From positions 1-27,530 of the forward strand of contig VXOZ01000412.1 in assembly GCA_009839775.1 (NCBI GenBank): DNA of 27,530 nucleotides, written 5' to 3'. Each line of letters opens with the position of its first letter. Within the stretch, counting starts at the first letter, position 1. Source of the DNA: Chloroflexota bacterium (GTDB lineage: Bacteria > Chloroflexota > UBA11872 > VXOZ01). Below are positions 13,545 to 24,840 of the stretch, piece by piece. The notes under the pieces were generated by a model that was given only the letters and a program-made list of their open reading frames with translations, was not told where the DNA came from and ran no database searches. A program made the translations under genes and the position numbers.

Positions 13545-15512
13545 TCAGTCCAGTGCGGAGCGGACTTGCTGAAGCAGCGAGAGAATGGCTTCAGGGGCGT
13601 GATCTACCACAACTGCGCCATCTACTTCGCCCAGGACTTGAAGGTGCGTTTCTGGTTTGCTTCGTCCAAGAAACAGGTACCGATACCAAGGGAAGAGGTC
13701 CACGTCGAGGTCGCCGTACAGCGTAGAGTCGCCACTTTGGCCAAGGACCGCCAGCTTCGCGCCTTCGAATGCCTCATCCCCGAGTCTGGGCCCTCTTTTT
13801 CCAATCGAGAGAGCTCTGTAGTCCTCCGGGAACGCGCGCAGCATGAGGAGATCTAGGTCAAGTGGCTCGGAGAAAAACACATTGAATCTGCGCAGATATT
13901 GTGTCCATGTGAAGATCGATTCATCCAGTTCGCGCCTACCAAAGTCCTCGAGGGCAACACTCAATTCCCAGTCTGGAGTGCTGGTATCGAAGACTTCTTG
14001 TTCTTTCACTCCCGATTCCAGAAGCTGTTGGCAGGTATATCTGATCCGGTCCCATCCACCTCCATGCCGGCCAGCGTCCAAGTCCAGCAGGGTCGCATAT
14101 GGAATGCCAAGATCGCTCAGGAGTTTCCAGAAGTGGTTGACGTGTCTGCCGCCGAGCGGTACGACCGCAACGAAAGATCGATCGATGTAGAGGCCGTCGG
14201 CTTCGGCGATTCGGTGAATCACGACTTGCTCGGAGGCCCCTTCCCCAAGGACTACGAACTTCGCGAAGTAGAGTTCGGGATAGCTGCGAACTGCTTGTCG
14301 TACGAACTTCGCGGCCTCCTCCGGCTCCGGGGGTAGTGTGATTCTTCGCACCTCGCTGACTCGGGTGTCTCCGTGCAACCTGAAGTGACGCACATCGTCA
14401 GGGGGCACGCGCCCCAAGAGACTCGCTGAGTGGCTGGAGATCAGCCCTTGTGCATGCTCTGAGCCTTCGGTCAGGTTCAACACTTCTGCGATGATCCGAG
14501 ACAAGAAAAAGGGCGCCAAGTTGTTCTCGGGCTCTTCTAGCGCGATAAGCGTTAGCGACGGTGGCTGGACTCGCTGCTTGATGAAGCCGTTAGCCTTTCC
14601 TGAGCGCAGCAGAGACTCAACGTCAATCGTCGCCAGAGTCAAGGCGATGTGAAACAGAGATCGTTGACCGTCTCCGAGTTCTCCGAGATCCAGTACACGG
14701 GAAGGTTCGTCTGAGGCAAAGGAGACCACGACCCGCCGAACGAGCTCATCAAAGCGTTGGTCCACAGGCCTGATCATCGGCGACTCTCTCGTGTCGTCCC
14801 CGACGACGCCTCGCCATCGATTTCGGACCACCTCCTCTACGGTCTGTACTCCCTCCTGTCGACTGAACTCCGTGTTGATCTGCCTGGCAGTTTGGTCGAC
14901 CGATTGCCGGAACTCTTCAGTCCAGGATATTGCGCGCCAGAGACGCCCACGCATAAAGGCGGCCACCTGGGACTCGCCATCTCTGTTTGACGGCACATAC
15001 ACCATCTGGATTCGGGTGCGGTCGGCATTGGATACGTTGACACACTGTTCATCTGAGAAGTCAGATGCGAGGGTCCTGATGGCCCTAAATCTGATGTCGA
15101 TCGCTCCCTCTACAGTTCCATCGTCTGTCCACTCCGCGTCCAACCGCAATCGGCATTTCAAACTGCCTGGTTCTTCCACAGTCATGTGATGGAAGAAGGC
15201 TGGAACTCCCGTCAGTTCGCTTTCGTCACCATGGTCAGAAGACTGGAGTTCGGGGAATCCAAGAATCACTTCGAGAGTGAACGTTCGGCTATTCGGTGCA
15301 TGAGTCTCGTCGATGGGGAGGTGGAAATCTCGCAGTCGCACACGACGTTGCTCGCCGGTAATCCCAAACATCCGGGACAGGGCCTGGAGCACTGCAGTCT
15401 TGCCGGTTCCATTGGCCCCAATGAAGGCGGTGATCTCTTGGGAAAAGTCGATGGTCACCGGATCTGGGCCAAAGCACTGGAAGTTGGTCAGCGTGAAGTT
15501 CTCGATTCGCAT
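13545..15512 (-). CDS. gajA: GajA-like OLD-family ATPase/TOPRIM nuclease
   Basis: 655 residues. The N-terminal ABC-type ATPase has Walker A I-G32-A-N-G-T-G-K38-T, a signature-like L-G-E-L-G-D-G-Q-R-S near 276-285, Walker B T-L-I-A-L-E-E-P-E-N (321-330), and H361 in S-S-H-S. The C-terminal TOPRIM domain has G-E424-G-A-S-E and L-D477-L-D479-A-G-R. This is the OLD-nuclease architecture of GajA, which nicks phage DNA when nucleotide pools fall. The following gene was a UvrD-like helicase, so the pair fits Gabija. It is slightly longer than GajA of Bacillus cereus (about 578). The open frame and motifs look intact although its partner is split. A 185-bp gap separates it from hsdR, so it may have its own promoter. 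Confidence 0.88.
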   Translation of the reverse strand: MRIENFTLTNFQCFGPDPVTIDFSQEITAFIGANGTGKTAVLQALSRMFGITGEQRRVRLRDFHLPIDETHAPNSRTFTLEVILGFPELQSSDHGDESELTGVPAFFHHMTVEEPGSLKCRLRLDAEWTDDGTVEGAIDIRFRAIRTLASDFSDEQCVNVSNADRTRIQMVYVPSNRDGESQVAAFMRGRLWRAISWTEEFRQSVDQTARQINTEFSRQEGVQTVEEVVRNRWRGVVGDDTRESPMIRPVDQRFDELVRRVVVSFASDEPSRVLDLGELGDGQRSLFHIALTLATIDVESLLRSGKANGFIKQRVQPPSLTLIALEEPENNLAPFFLSRIIAEVLNLTEGSEHAQGLISSHSASLLGRVPPDDVRHFRLHGDTRVSEVRRITLPPEPEEAAKFVRQAVRSYPELYFAKFVVLGEGASEQVVIHRIAEADGLYIDRSFVAVVPLGGRHVNHFWKLLSDLGIPYATLLDLDAGRHGGGWDRIRYTCQQLLESGVKEQEVFDTSTPDWELSVALEDFGRRELDESIFTWTQYLRRFNVFFSEPLDLDLLMLRAFPEDYRALSIGKRGPRLGDEAFEGAKLAVLGQSGDSTLYGDLDVDLFPWYRYLFLGRSKPETHLQVLGEVDGAVVVDHAPEAILSLLQQVRSALD

Positions 15513-15697
15513 CAGAGCAATCTCGGACTTTCTTCAGGGCTCACGACCGACCATCTTACTCCGAGGTGGAGAGTGTCTCGGGTGTAGGCACACCGTCCCT
15601 CCCCGCAATACGCGTCATCCTTACGTTCGGTCCTGTGACCGAGTTTCGGGTTTGTCGCGTGAGTAGGAGTCGCGGGGTCGCTGGTGCGACCGAGAAG

Positions 15698-18808
<3,111 letters not shown>

Positions 18809-18817
18809 GACAGCAGA

Positions 18818-19270
18818 CTAAATCTCAACGGGGCGCAGCGACGGCTTCGAGAGAGGATCGACTGCGCCGGTGCGGTAGTGACGTATCCGTGGCGACTGGT
18901 TGTACCGATCGAGCAGTTGCGGGATCACGAAGGCGAGGATTCGAAGCTGCTCGCGACCGGTCATCCTACCGCCGGGTCGGCGGACCAACAGCGTTCTGAT
19001 ACCGCTGGTCTGCAACTGCTTCTTGTGGTCGCGTCGGGCCCGATCGTCGGCGTGTATCCAAACGGATCCGCGCATTCGACACCACTCGATAATCTCAGGG
19101 TCGAGGATCCGGCGCCCTTCCTTGTCGGGATCCATCGCAGTCTTGACATCGACGATGACGTAACCGACCGCCGCCAGAGCCTTCGCGACGTTAGGGTCGA
19201 GCGATTCGTCGAGCAAGAACTGGGGATTAGGCAGCTCGGAGGAGTCGTTCCCACTCACAGGCTTCCTCAA
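18818..19270 (-). CDS. VapC45-like PIN-type toxin
   Basis: 150 residues from the ATG at 19270; a GTG at 19258 is an alternative. The core reads P-Q-F-L-L-D21-E-S-L-D-P-N-V-A-K-A-L, then D-P-E-I-I-E-W-C and S-V-W-I-H-A-D-D-R-A-R-R-D-H. This matches small PIN-like toxins of the VapC45/DUF5615 type, which are RNases with Asp-rich active sites. It overlaps the DUF433 antitoxin gene by 44 nt (32 nt with the GTG start), as expected for a translationally coupled pair. The last 30 residues are basic. The family call rests on the aspartate pattern and on the partner. Confidence 0.75.
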   Translation of the reverse strand: MRKPVSGNDSSELPNPQFLLDESLDPNVAKALAAVGYVIVDVKTAMDPDKEGRRILDPEIIEWCRMRGSVWIHADDRARRDHKKQLQTSGIRTLLVRRPGGRMTGREQLRILAFVIPQLLDRYNQSPRIRHYRTGAVDPLSKPSLRPVEI

Positions 19271-19919
19271 TAGCTTCGATGGGCTGATCGAACGCTCGCG
19301 CCACGTACTCGAGTGAGTCGCCGGCTTCGATCATCCCGGCGACTGTGCGCGTGGGAATTCTCGTGCCCTTGATGCAGGGTGCCCCAAACTGGACAGCGGG
19401 CTCCAGCACGACGCCCTCGCTTGGCTCCCATGACCTGGCCATGTGGGTCTCTTCACTGAACAGCAAACCGTGGACGGGAATCAGAAACTCCAGCAGGAAG
19501 TCGAACGCGGCTTGTCCCGATGTGCTGGCCGATACGAGCTGCTTCTTCCACTCGATGAACACCTGACGGTGCCCGGTCCAGATGGTCTCGGTCGCGAACG
19601 GTCGCTCGGAACCCGTTTCGCGTCGCAGCCAATGCTCTGCCTGGCGTATGGCGGGCCAGCTCACATGTGCGGCTCGCAACGCGGCGATCACCCGCATTGA
19701 GATCAGGTCTTCGAAGCCGATCAACAGCTCTCTGCCACCGACTTCCACGAGGTCCTGAGAGGCCACACCCTTCCGAATCCAGCCAATCATCTTCGCGGAA
19801 CTCACCGGCAACAGCTGTGGGCCTTGCCAGGAAGCGCTGAGGTACCTGGCGGCTTCTGGCAGGTCGTAGATGCCCTCAAATGCGCTCGAAATTCTCAATG
19901 ACTCGAGTTCGACGTTCAC
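19227..19919 (-). CDS. VapB45-like antitoxin with DUF433 domain
   Basis: 230 residues using the GTG at 19919, which has GGAGG 8 nt upstream. An ATG at 19976 would add 19 residues, but these would cover a palindrome that looks like an operator. The N-terminal part is MerR-like (Y-D-L-P-E-A-A-R-Y-L ... M-I-G-W-I-R-K-G ... L-I-G-F-E-D-L-I-S-M-R-V). The C-terminus is a DUF433 domain (F-G-A-P-C-I-K-G-T-R-I-P-T-R-T-V-A-G-M). Mycobacterium tuberculosis VapB45 has the same two-part design and a similar length, near 239. It should bind and neutralise the toxin and repress the operon. Confidence 0.82.
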   Translation of the reverse strand: MNVELESLRISSAFEGIYDLPEAARYLSASWQGPQLLPVSSAKMIGWIRKGVASQDLVEVGGRELLIGFEDLISMRVIAALRAAHVSWPAIRQAEHWLRRETGSERPFATETIWTGHRQVFIEWKKQLVSASTSGQAAFDFLLEFLIPVHGLLFSEETHMARSWEPSEGVVLEPAVQFGAPCIKGTRIPTRTVAGMIEAGDSLEYVARAFDQPIEAIEEACEWERLLRAA

Positions 19920-19934
19920 CCTCTCAGCCTCCGT

Positions 19935-19948
19935 TGCATGGCCATGCA
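19935..19948. promoter_or_regulatory. Palindrome upstream of vapB45-like gene
   Basis: TGCATGGCCATGCA is a perfect 14-bp palindrome ending 2 bp before the Shine-Dalgarno of the antitoxin gene. It is well placed as an autoregulatory operator. The site could instead be coding if the ATG at 19976 is the true start. Confidence 0.5.
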
Positions 19949-20162
19949 CACGGCCGTTCCAGCCTTCTTCCGCCAACCTTCGTACTGCTGAGCGTAACGG
20001 CAGTGTCGGGGCATCGAGAATCTGCCCCCCTTGCGCGTCTCCAAGGCCATGCGCCAGCTCGCTGTTGGCGCTAGTGGGATTCCAGTGCGAGGTCGGCCTC
20101 TTGATTCTCCGTCGAGTCCCTGTTCGGCGGCCACCCCAAGAGCGTGTCCTGCTTGCTCACAT

Positions 20163-21176
20163 TCAGCTCGCCGGGACGCCGGGTCCCTCGCCGACTCGCG
20201 CCAGGATTCGTTGCTTCAGAGCGTCCCGAAGCTCTTCGGGAGTCTCCCAGCCGATGTGGTAGTACTGCCGGATGTCAAACGCAACCTTGTCCATGCAGTC
20301 CTTTCGGCAAGTTCGGATAACCTCCAAGCCGAGGCCGGAAGCAAAGCCATCTTCCCAGTAAACACCGCCACGTGCGCCGCTCTCGCCCTGAGTGAAGTCG
20401 GCCACGAGAAACCTTGAGTTGCGAATCTCAGCGAAGATTTCGTCGTCGATCTTGTTCACATCTTCCTTGCGATCGATGCGCATGGGAGTGTAGCCAGCCT
20501 GCTCGATTGCCGGTTGAATGCCATTGTCGAACGCGTCATCCGTTTCGTCGTTGAACCACATCGCGACGAATGCCTGCGAGCGACCTGCATTGACTCGTGA
20601 TTCCTCAATGTGGGCAAAGCCTTCGACAGTGACTGACACCGAGTCCGGTTGTTTCAGGCCGTTGCGTTTCATCCACCCATTCTCAACCAGGTAATCGACC
20701 AGGAAGATGACCTCGCCAATCGTCGTTGATTCCGACCAGGCCATGGCCCGCCACAGGTTGCAAACCGACTCAGGCACTTCGTCGATCGTGGCATCTTGGC
20801 TCGGGTTGACCGACTCATCGTCAGGCAAGGCGATTGAGACCTGCTGTCCGATAGTGCCCGATCGCTCAGCCAACAGAGTCAACAGTCTGTTCGCGCGCTC
20901 ACCGATCTGCAACGGCTTCAGACGTTCTACCTGGCTAGGAAGACCAAAGCCTTTGATGCGTGGGTATGGATCACCCTGGGTCCGCTGGTTGATCAGCCAG
21001 GTGGTCAGGAGCGCCTTCGCTGTGTCGTCTAAGGAATCGATTGCTTGAGCCCAGAAGTCAGTTGCGTAGCTGCCGCCGGCTCGCGGTGAGTCGTCGATCC
21101 ATGTAACACCTCCTCCTGACATGCGCGGAGAAGAAGGCGTACTCCAGATGTAGCAGGTGTCGGTTGGACCTTGCAC
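20163..21176 (-). CDS. Deoxyribosyltransferase/TIR-like domain protein, candidate effector
   Basis: 337 residues. Residues about 1-200 carry a short Cys-containing start (D-T-C-Y-I-W-S-T-P) and a helical region. Residues about 200-330 are a conserved Rossmann-like domain: Q-A-F-V-A-M-W-F-N, then Y-T-P-M-R-I-D-R-K-E, K-I-D-D-E-I-F-A-E-I-R-N-S-R-F-L-V-A-D-F-T, and G-A-R-G-G-V-Y-W-E275-D-G-F-A-S-G-L-G. This pattern belongs to nucleoside 2-deoxyribosyltransferase-like/TIR-like proteins, which act on nucleotides or NAD-like molecules and often serve as defence effectors. It lies 32 nt after the PIN gene. Enzyme activity and ligand are not shown by sequence. Confidence 0.75.
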   Translation of the reverse strand: MQGPTDTCYIWSTPSSPRMSGGGVTWIDDSPRAGGSYATDFWAQAIDSLDDTAKALLTTWLINQRTQGDPYPRIKGFGLPSQVERLKPLQIGERANRLLTLLAERSGTIGQQVSIALPDDESVNPSQDATIDEVPESVCNLWRAMAWSESTTIGEVIFLVDYLVENGWMKRNGLKQPDSVSVTVEGFAHIEESRVNAGRSQAFVAMWFNDETDDAFDNGIQPAIEQAGYTPMRIDRKEDVNKIDDEIFAEIRNSRFLVADFTQGESGARGGVYWEDGFASGLGLEVIRTCRKDCMDKVAFDIRQYYHIGWETPEELRDALKQRILARVGEGPGVPAS

Positions 21177-21208
21177 ATCACGCTCCTAACGGCGCCAATG
21201 GGCACAGA

Positions 21209-22555
21209 TCATCGTCGACGCCTGCCGAACTGCGCGTCGAGGACACTCGACGCCGAGTCGGCGCGGGCTTGTTGCACGGTCTGTTCAACTAAATCCACTG
21301 CACGGTCTGCCGTGATGACCGGCCTACCCTGCAAGGACACTTGTACGAACCAATGCACTGGATCTGGCAAGTTCCTGGCGTGAATCCGAAACTCGATTCT
21401 TCCTTCGATTGCCGGGAGTTCAGAGTCGACGTAAATCTCGACCTGAAAGCGCTTCTTGCCGATCCCATGTCGCCACTGCTTGCACTCCAAGGCCAACATT
21501 GAGACGGGCTCTAGCGGGCGCTCCGGCTTGTAGTAGAAGGCGTTCGGGTCGTCCGTTCCGCGTTCTCGGGGACCTAGCAAGTCAATACCAGTCCTAAAGG
21601 TTGGCATGTCAAATGGCTTGGGCGGGGACGGTAACTGGATTGGTCTCTGTCGGAGTTCTCTGTGGACGGAATCCTCATGGAGGGGGACGCCCAACAGGAT
21701 TGGCCCGTGCCCGATGATCTCGATCAGCGCATCCTCCGCAGGACAGACTCCTTGATTCGCGACCTCGATCGTGACAACAGGTCGTTCAGAGCGATGCTGG
21801 ATCGAGGTGTGGAGATTGCGCAGTAGATTCTCGCAGCTTTCGAGCCAGTCCCTGGTCTGGGACTGCGAAGTGCTCTCTCGCAATCTGTCGATGAGTTGCG
21901 AGACTTCGTCATGCGTCAGCGAACAAGCCGCGAGTACCGATCCGGTTACTTCAGTCTGCTCGTTCCCGGCTGAGTTCACGAAACTCACGTTGAACTGAGG
22001 CTGCGTCTGCCGGAGGCGCTTGAGCTCCGCTTCTAGCTCGTTAGCCCGGCGCTCGGCCGCCGAAGGCTCTGGATCCAACAACCACACGTCGGGAACCGGA
22101 ACGAGGGGGACCCCTTGATTTCTCGCGGTCGCCATTGGTCCTGTGTCATGTGTTAGGAAGCGGACGTCATGAGATTCATTCGCGGAGCGGTAGGCATCCA
22201 CGCAGCCGAGGATTTGATTGTCCGCAGTCTCATAGTCGAGAAAGCCGGGAGTGGGCCGAATGGAGATCGCCACGGCAAGGGTCACGGCCGGCTCAGTTGG
22301 CCTGACAATGCGCTGTGGACTGTCGCTCAGCACGAGGTCTCGAATGATGCCGTTGGCCTTGCGGGCGCGCCGCCCGAGGCGATCGTTGCCGCGGCTCTTC
22401 AATTTGTCGATCTCGTTCATGACGGGGAGAGAGACAAGCAGATGAATCTCGTCAAACTCCGCTAGCGCGTCGCAGCTACGCCAGTCGATCTCCTCCAGCT
22501 CCTTGCACTGCAAGAAGACGTTCGTGTCGAGGAACAGATAGATGCTGGAGGTCAT
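21209..22555 (-). CDS. Large PIN-domain protein in the R-M operon
   Basis: 448 residues. The N-terminal PIN domain (about 5-160) has all four acidic positions: F-L-D10-T-N-V-F-L, M-N-E48-I-D-K-L, D112-N-Q-I-L-G, and L-T-H-D137-T-G-P. A coiled-coil-like stretch follows (E-R-R-A-N-E-L-E-A-E-L-K-R-L-R). Then comes a roughly 260-residue C-terminal region with beta-rich segments (V-V-T-I-E-V-A-N-Q-G ... I-E-F-R-I-H-A-R-N) that I cannot assign. Its ATG overlaps the hsdS stop by 4 nt. It is much longer than typical VapC toxins (about 130) and has no antitoxin-like neighbour, so an effector or RNase wired to restriction is plausible. Confidence 0.8.
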   Translation of the reverse strand: MTSSIYLFLDTNVFLQCKELEEIDWRSCDALAEFDEIHLLVSLPVMNEIDKLKSRGNDRLGRRARKANGIIRDLVLSDSPQRIVRPTEPAVTLAVAISIRPTPGFLDYETADNQILGCVDAYRSANESHDVRFLTHDTGPMATARNQGVPLVPVPDVWLLDPEPSAAERRANELEAELKRLRQTQPQFNVSFVNSAGNEQTEVTGSVLAACSLTHDEVSQLIDRLRESTSQSQTRDWLESCENLLRNLHTSIQHRSERPVVTIEVANQGVCPAEDALIEIIGHGPILLGVPLHEDSVHRELRQRPIQLPSPPKPFDMPTFRTGIDLLGPRERGTDDPNAFYYKPERPLEPVSMLALECKQWRHGIGKKRFQVEIYVDSELPAIEGRIEFRIHARNLPDPVHWFVQVSLQGRPVITADRAVDLVEQTVQQARADSASSVLDAQFGRRRR

Positions 22556-23901
22556 GCGGATCTCCCAGTGTCAGAAGCCGCAGCTACTGTGCCGGACATT
22601 AGTTCAGGTAAAACGGTATCGCGTATGTGACCCTGCGTACGGGAGTCGTGAGTGGCGCAGAGGATGGTCTCAACGAGCGAGTGGGTGTGTGCGGTGAAAG
22701 CTCTCGCTAAGTCGCATGGGGGCAGCGCAATCTCGTACTGCGCCATGTGCTTCCAACTCGTGCGGGGCATTCGGGTTCCTGTTGACCCTGCGTCTGTGTA
22801 GTCGACGAACTCCGTGCTCGACACGTGGCCCAATACGAACCCGAACCACTCCGGGCACTCAGGCGCTGCGACGACGATGTCGGTCGAGCAGACTCCGTCC
22901 ACGGGTGCGACGGCGACCTTGTGGAAGTAGGGGCGTAGCTTGCCGAAGAGGATCTCACCGCGCCTGAAGGCGGACTTGCCGCTCTCGATGCCATCCGCGG
23001 TGTCCCACTGACTGAGCGCGATGCTTCGCTGCGGCATATGGGCGAGCGAGATGTACGGAGTCGAAGGCAGGATCTCGCTTGGCTTGACCGATCTTTTCCT
23101 CTCCTCGGCGATATCCCCCAACAACCGCACCCTCCACCCCTCAGGAATCTCGCCCAACTCCGAGTCCTGGAACGAGTCGGGGAAGAGGGCGTCGAGGTGG
23201 GGTGGGAGGCCGGTTGGGCGGCCCTCGGCCTTGGCTCGGACGGGGTCGAAGTCGACGAACCAGGACTTAAAGAGGGCCTGGGCCATGGCTTCGAGGGTCT
23301 GGCTCATGCGTCGGTTGAGTTCGATCTTGTCGTGGAGGGTGCCCAGGATGTGGGCAATGCGCCGCTGCTCGTTGAGGGGTGGGACCCCGACCTCCATGTC
23401 CTCCAAGTCTCGCTTCGTGACATGGCCCAGTCCGGTTGTCTGTTTGTTGCGAGCTATCCCCACAAAATTCGGCTTCAGTGACTTGAGGAGATAGAAGAAG
23501 AACATCTCATCCAAGGCCGGATCGGGAGTCACGCGAAAGATGTGTTGATTCAGCCAGCCCTCGGGTCCCCGCCATTGGTAGACGTCGATTGAAGTTTCCG
23601 GCTGCCCTGACCAAGCGAACAAAAGGTCGCCAGCACAGACACGCACCGAGTCATCAAATGTCTGATTGGTGAACCTGGTTTGGCCAGATATACCCCCCTT
23701 GATTTCTGCAATCTTGATGATCGGGCGTCCAGAGTCGCTGAACTGGATGTTGCGAAACGCAAGGCCGTTTGCCCAGTCAGCCATCGAATAGAGAGACTGC
23801 CGCCGCCAGTGCTGTGGAAATCGAGGATGGTAGAGCCAGTTGTCGTGATCTTCAGCCCTGAGGCTCAAGTCGTCAGCTGACGGCGGCTTGGATGAAGACA
23901 T
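22552..23901 (-). CDS. hsdS: Type I R-M specificity subunit
   Basis: 449 residues, the usual two-half design. Target-recognition domain 1 is at about 20-175. The conserved helical spacer is at about 174-225 (P-L-N-E-Q-R-R-I-A-H-I-L-G-T-L-H-D-K-I-E-L-N). The second target-recognition domain runs from about 245 to 410, followed by a short distal helix. It sets the DNA sequence recognised by the HsdM methyltransferase and the HsdR nuclease. A 293-bp gap with a strong hairpin separates it from hepT upstream. The gene looks complete. Confidence 0.93.
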   Translation of the reverse strand: MSSSKPPSADDLSLRAEDHDNWLYHPRFPQHWRRQSLYSMADWANGLAFRNIQFSDSGRPIIKIAEIKGGISGQTRFTNQTFDDSVRVCAGDLLFAWSGQPETSIDVYQWRGPEGWLNQHIFRVTPDPALDEMFFFYLLKSLKPNFVGIARNKQTTGLGHVTKRDLEDMEVGVPPLNEQRRIAHILGTLHDKIELNRRMSQTLEAMAQALFKSWFVDFDPVRAKAEGRPTGLPPHLDALFPDSFQDSELGEIPEGWRVRLLGDIAEERKRSVKPSEILPSTPYISLAHMPQRSIALSQWDTADGIESGKSAFRRGEILFGKLRPYFHKVAVAPVDGVCSTDIVVAAPECPEWFGFVLGHVSSTEFVDYTDAGSTGTRMPRTSWKHMAQYEIALPPCDLARAFTAHTHSLVETILCATHDSRTQGHIRDTVLPELMSGTVAAASDTGRSA

Positions 23902-24055
23902 GCCTCACTCGATCTCCTGGTGGAAGCCCTGCGGCAAGTACCTGCAGTCGCTCTGAATCAGGAACGTTAGAGTTCCAGCGACCTAGGGGGCAGAGTAAGC
24001 CGCTCAAGGCACCCATCGTCTTGGGGAATCTCGAGCAGCACTTGTGCCAAGGTAG

Positions 24056-24087
24056 GCGCAGTCACCCGTGCAAACGGGCGACTGCGC
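24056..24087. other. Stable GNRA-capped hairpin between hepT and hsdS
   Basis: GCGCAGTC pairs with GACTGCGC. One A-C mismatch follows, then CCCGT pairs with ACGGG, closed by a GCAA tetraloop in the plus-strand sense. No T-run follows, so it is a weak fit for a Rho-independent terminator. In the minus-strand transcript the loop is TTGC. It may attenuate or process the mRNA between hepT and hsdS, or be a structured site. Apart from this, the 293-bp gap (23902-24194) shows no gene. Confidence 0.5.
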
Positions 24088-24194
24088 TCGTCTTCTTCCG
24101 CGGCACCGAGGCGATTCTTGGCAACCTGTGAGTGTCGGTCGGTCATGGCGGGTTCGAATCTAGGCCGAGTGGGCAGACCGCGGCGTGCCGCAAG

Positions 24195-24536
24195 TCACAA
24201 ATTCTCCAGCAGGTGCCCGACCTCCTGTATGAGGACGGGGAGGCTGAGCGAGACCGTGTCCCAGACGCGGCGGTTGTCGAGGTCGGCGTAGCGGTGGACG
24301 AGCACGATGCGCATCCCGATGATGGCATCGTGGTCGGTGATTTCCGTGGTGAGCTCCTGGTGATGGTGATCGAGTTGACTCATGGCTTCACAGAGAATCG
24401 TCAGTTGGCGCTCGACGGCTGAGCGGATCAGGATGTCGGACTCGTAGTCCGCGAACGATTTGCCGTCAACGAAGCTGACAGCGAGTCGGGCGGCGTCCAG
24501 GATGTCGCGCAGGTACTTCCCGGCGCTAGGCGGCAT
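24195..24536 (-). CDS. hepT: HepT-type HEPN toxin
   Basis: 113 residues. The start is the ATG at 24536, chosen because the open frame further upstream is only antitoxin coding in another phase. It is an all-alpha HEPN protein (DUF86/HepT) with the RNase motif R-I-V-L-V-H-R-Y, which is R-x4-H-x-Y. HepT toxins cut RNA and are silenced when MntA attaches AMP to the tyrosine of that motif. It overlaps the mntA 3' end by 11 nt. The pair lies between hsdM and hsdS, so it is expressed with restriction-modification genes. Confidence 0.85.
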   Translation of the reverse strand: MPPSAGKYLRDILDAARLAVSFVDGKSFADYESDILIRSAVERQLTILCEAMSQLDHHHQELTTEITDHDAIIGMRIVLVHRYADLDNRRVWDTVSLSLPVLIQEVGHLLENL

Positions 24537-24840
24537 AGAGCGGCGTCCGGGTCTCTTCGACGGACTGAGCGAAGTAGGGATTGCGGAACGGTTGGTCGAA
24601 GACGAGGTCAACGGGGCGGTCGAAAAGCTCGGAGAGTTCCCGCTGCAGCGCCTGGTACCTACTGAACCACGGATCAGGATCTGCGTCCGGCTGGTAGGAG
24701 ACGAGGAAGTCGAGGTCGCTGGTCTGGGGATCGAAGCCATCGGTGGCGGCGGAACCGAACAGGTCCAGCCGTTGCACGTGGTAGCGACGGCAGAGTTCGG
24801 CGATGTCGTCGATGTGTTCGCTGACCAGCGGGGCGATCAT
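24526..24840 (-). CDS. mntA: MntA-type nucleotidyltransferase antitoxin
   Basis: 104 residues, minimal nucleotidyltransferase. It has L-F-G-S-A-A-T-D, then S-D-L-D-F-L-V (the GS...DxD active-site pattern) and a later P-V-D-L-V-F. MntA proteins AMPylate and inactivate HepT. The ATG overlaps the hsdM stop by 4 nt (24837-24840), so translation is coupled to the modification subunit. It is slightly larger than the smallest family members and looks intact. Confidence 0.87.
   Translation of the reverse strand: MIAPLVSEHIDDIAELCRRYHVQRLDLFGSAATDGFDPQTSDLDFLVSYQPDADPDPWFSRYQALQRELSELFDRPVDLVFDQPFRNPYFAQSVEETRTPLYAA

Noticed and set aside
24151..24160. GGTTCGAATC, which looks like a tRNA T-loop
   Set aside because: The flanks do not form a five-pair T-stem (only one or two pairs), and no acceptor or anticodon arm can be drawn. 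Not a tRNA.
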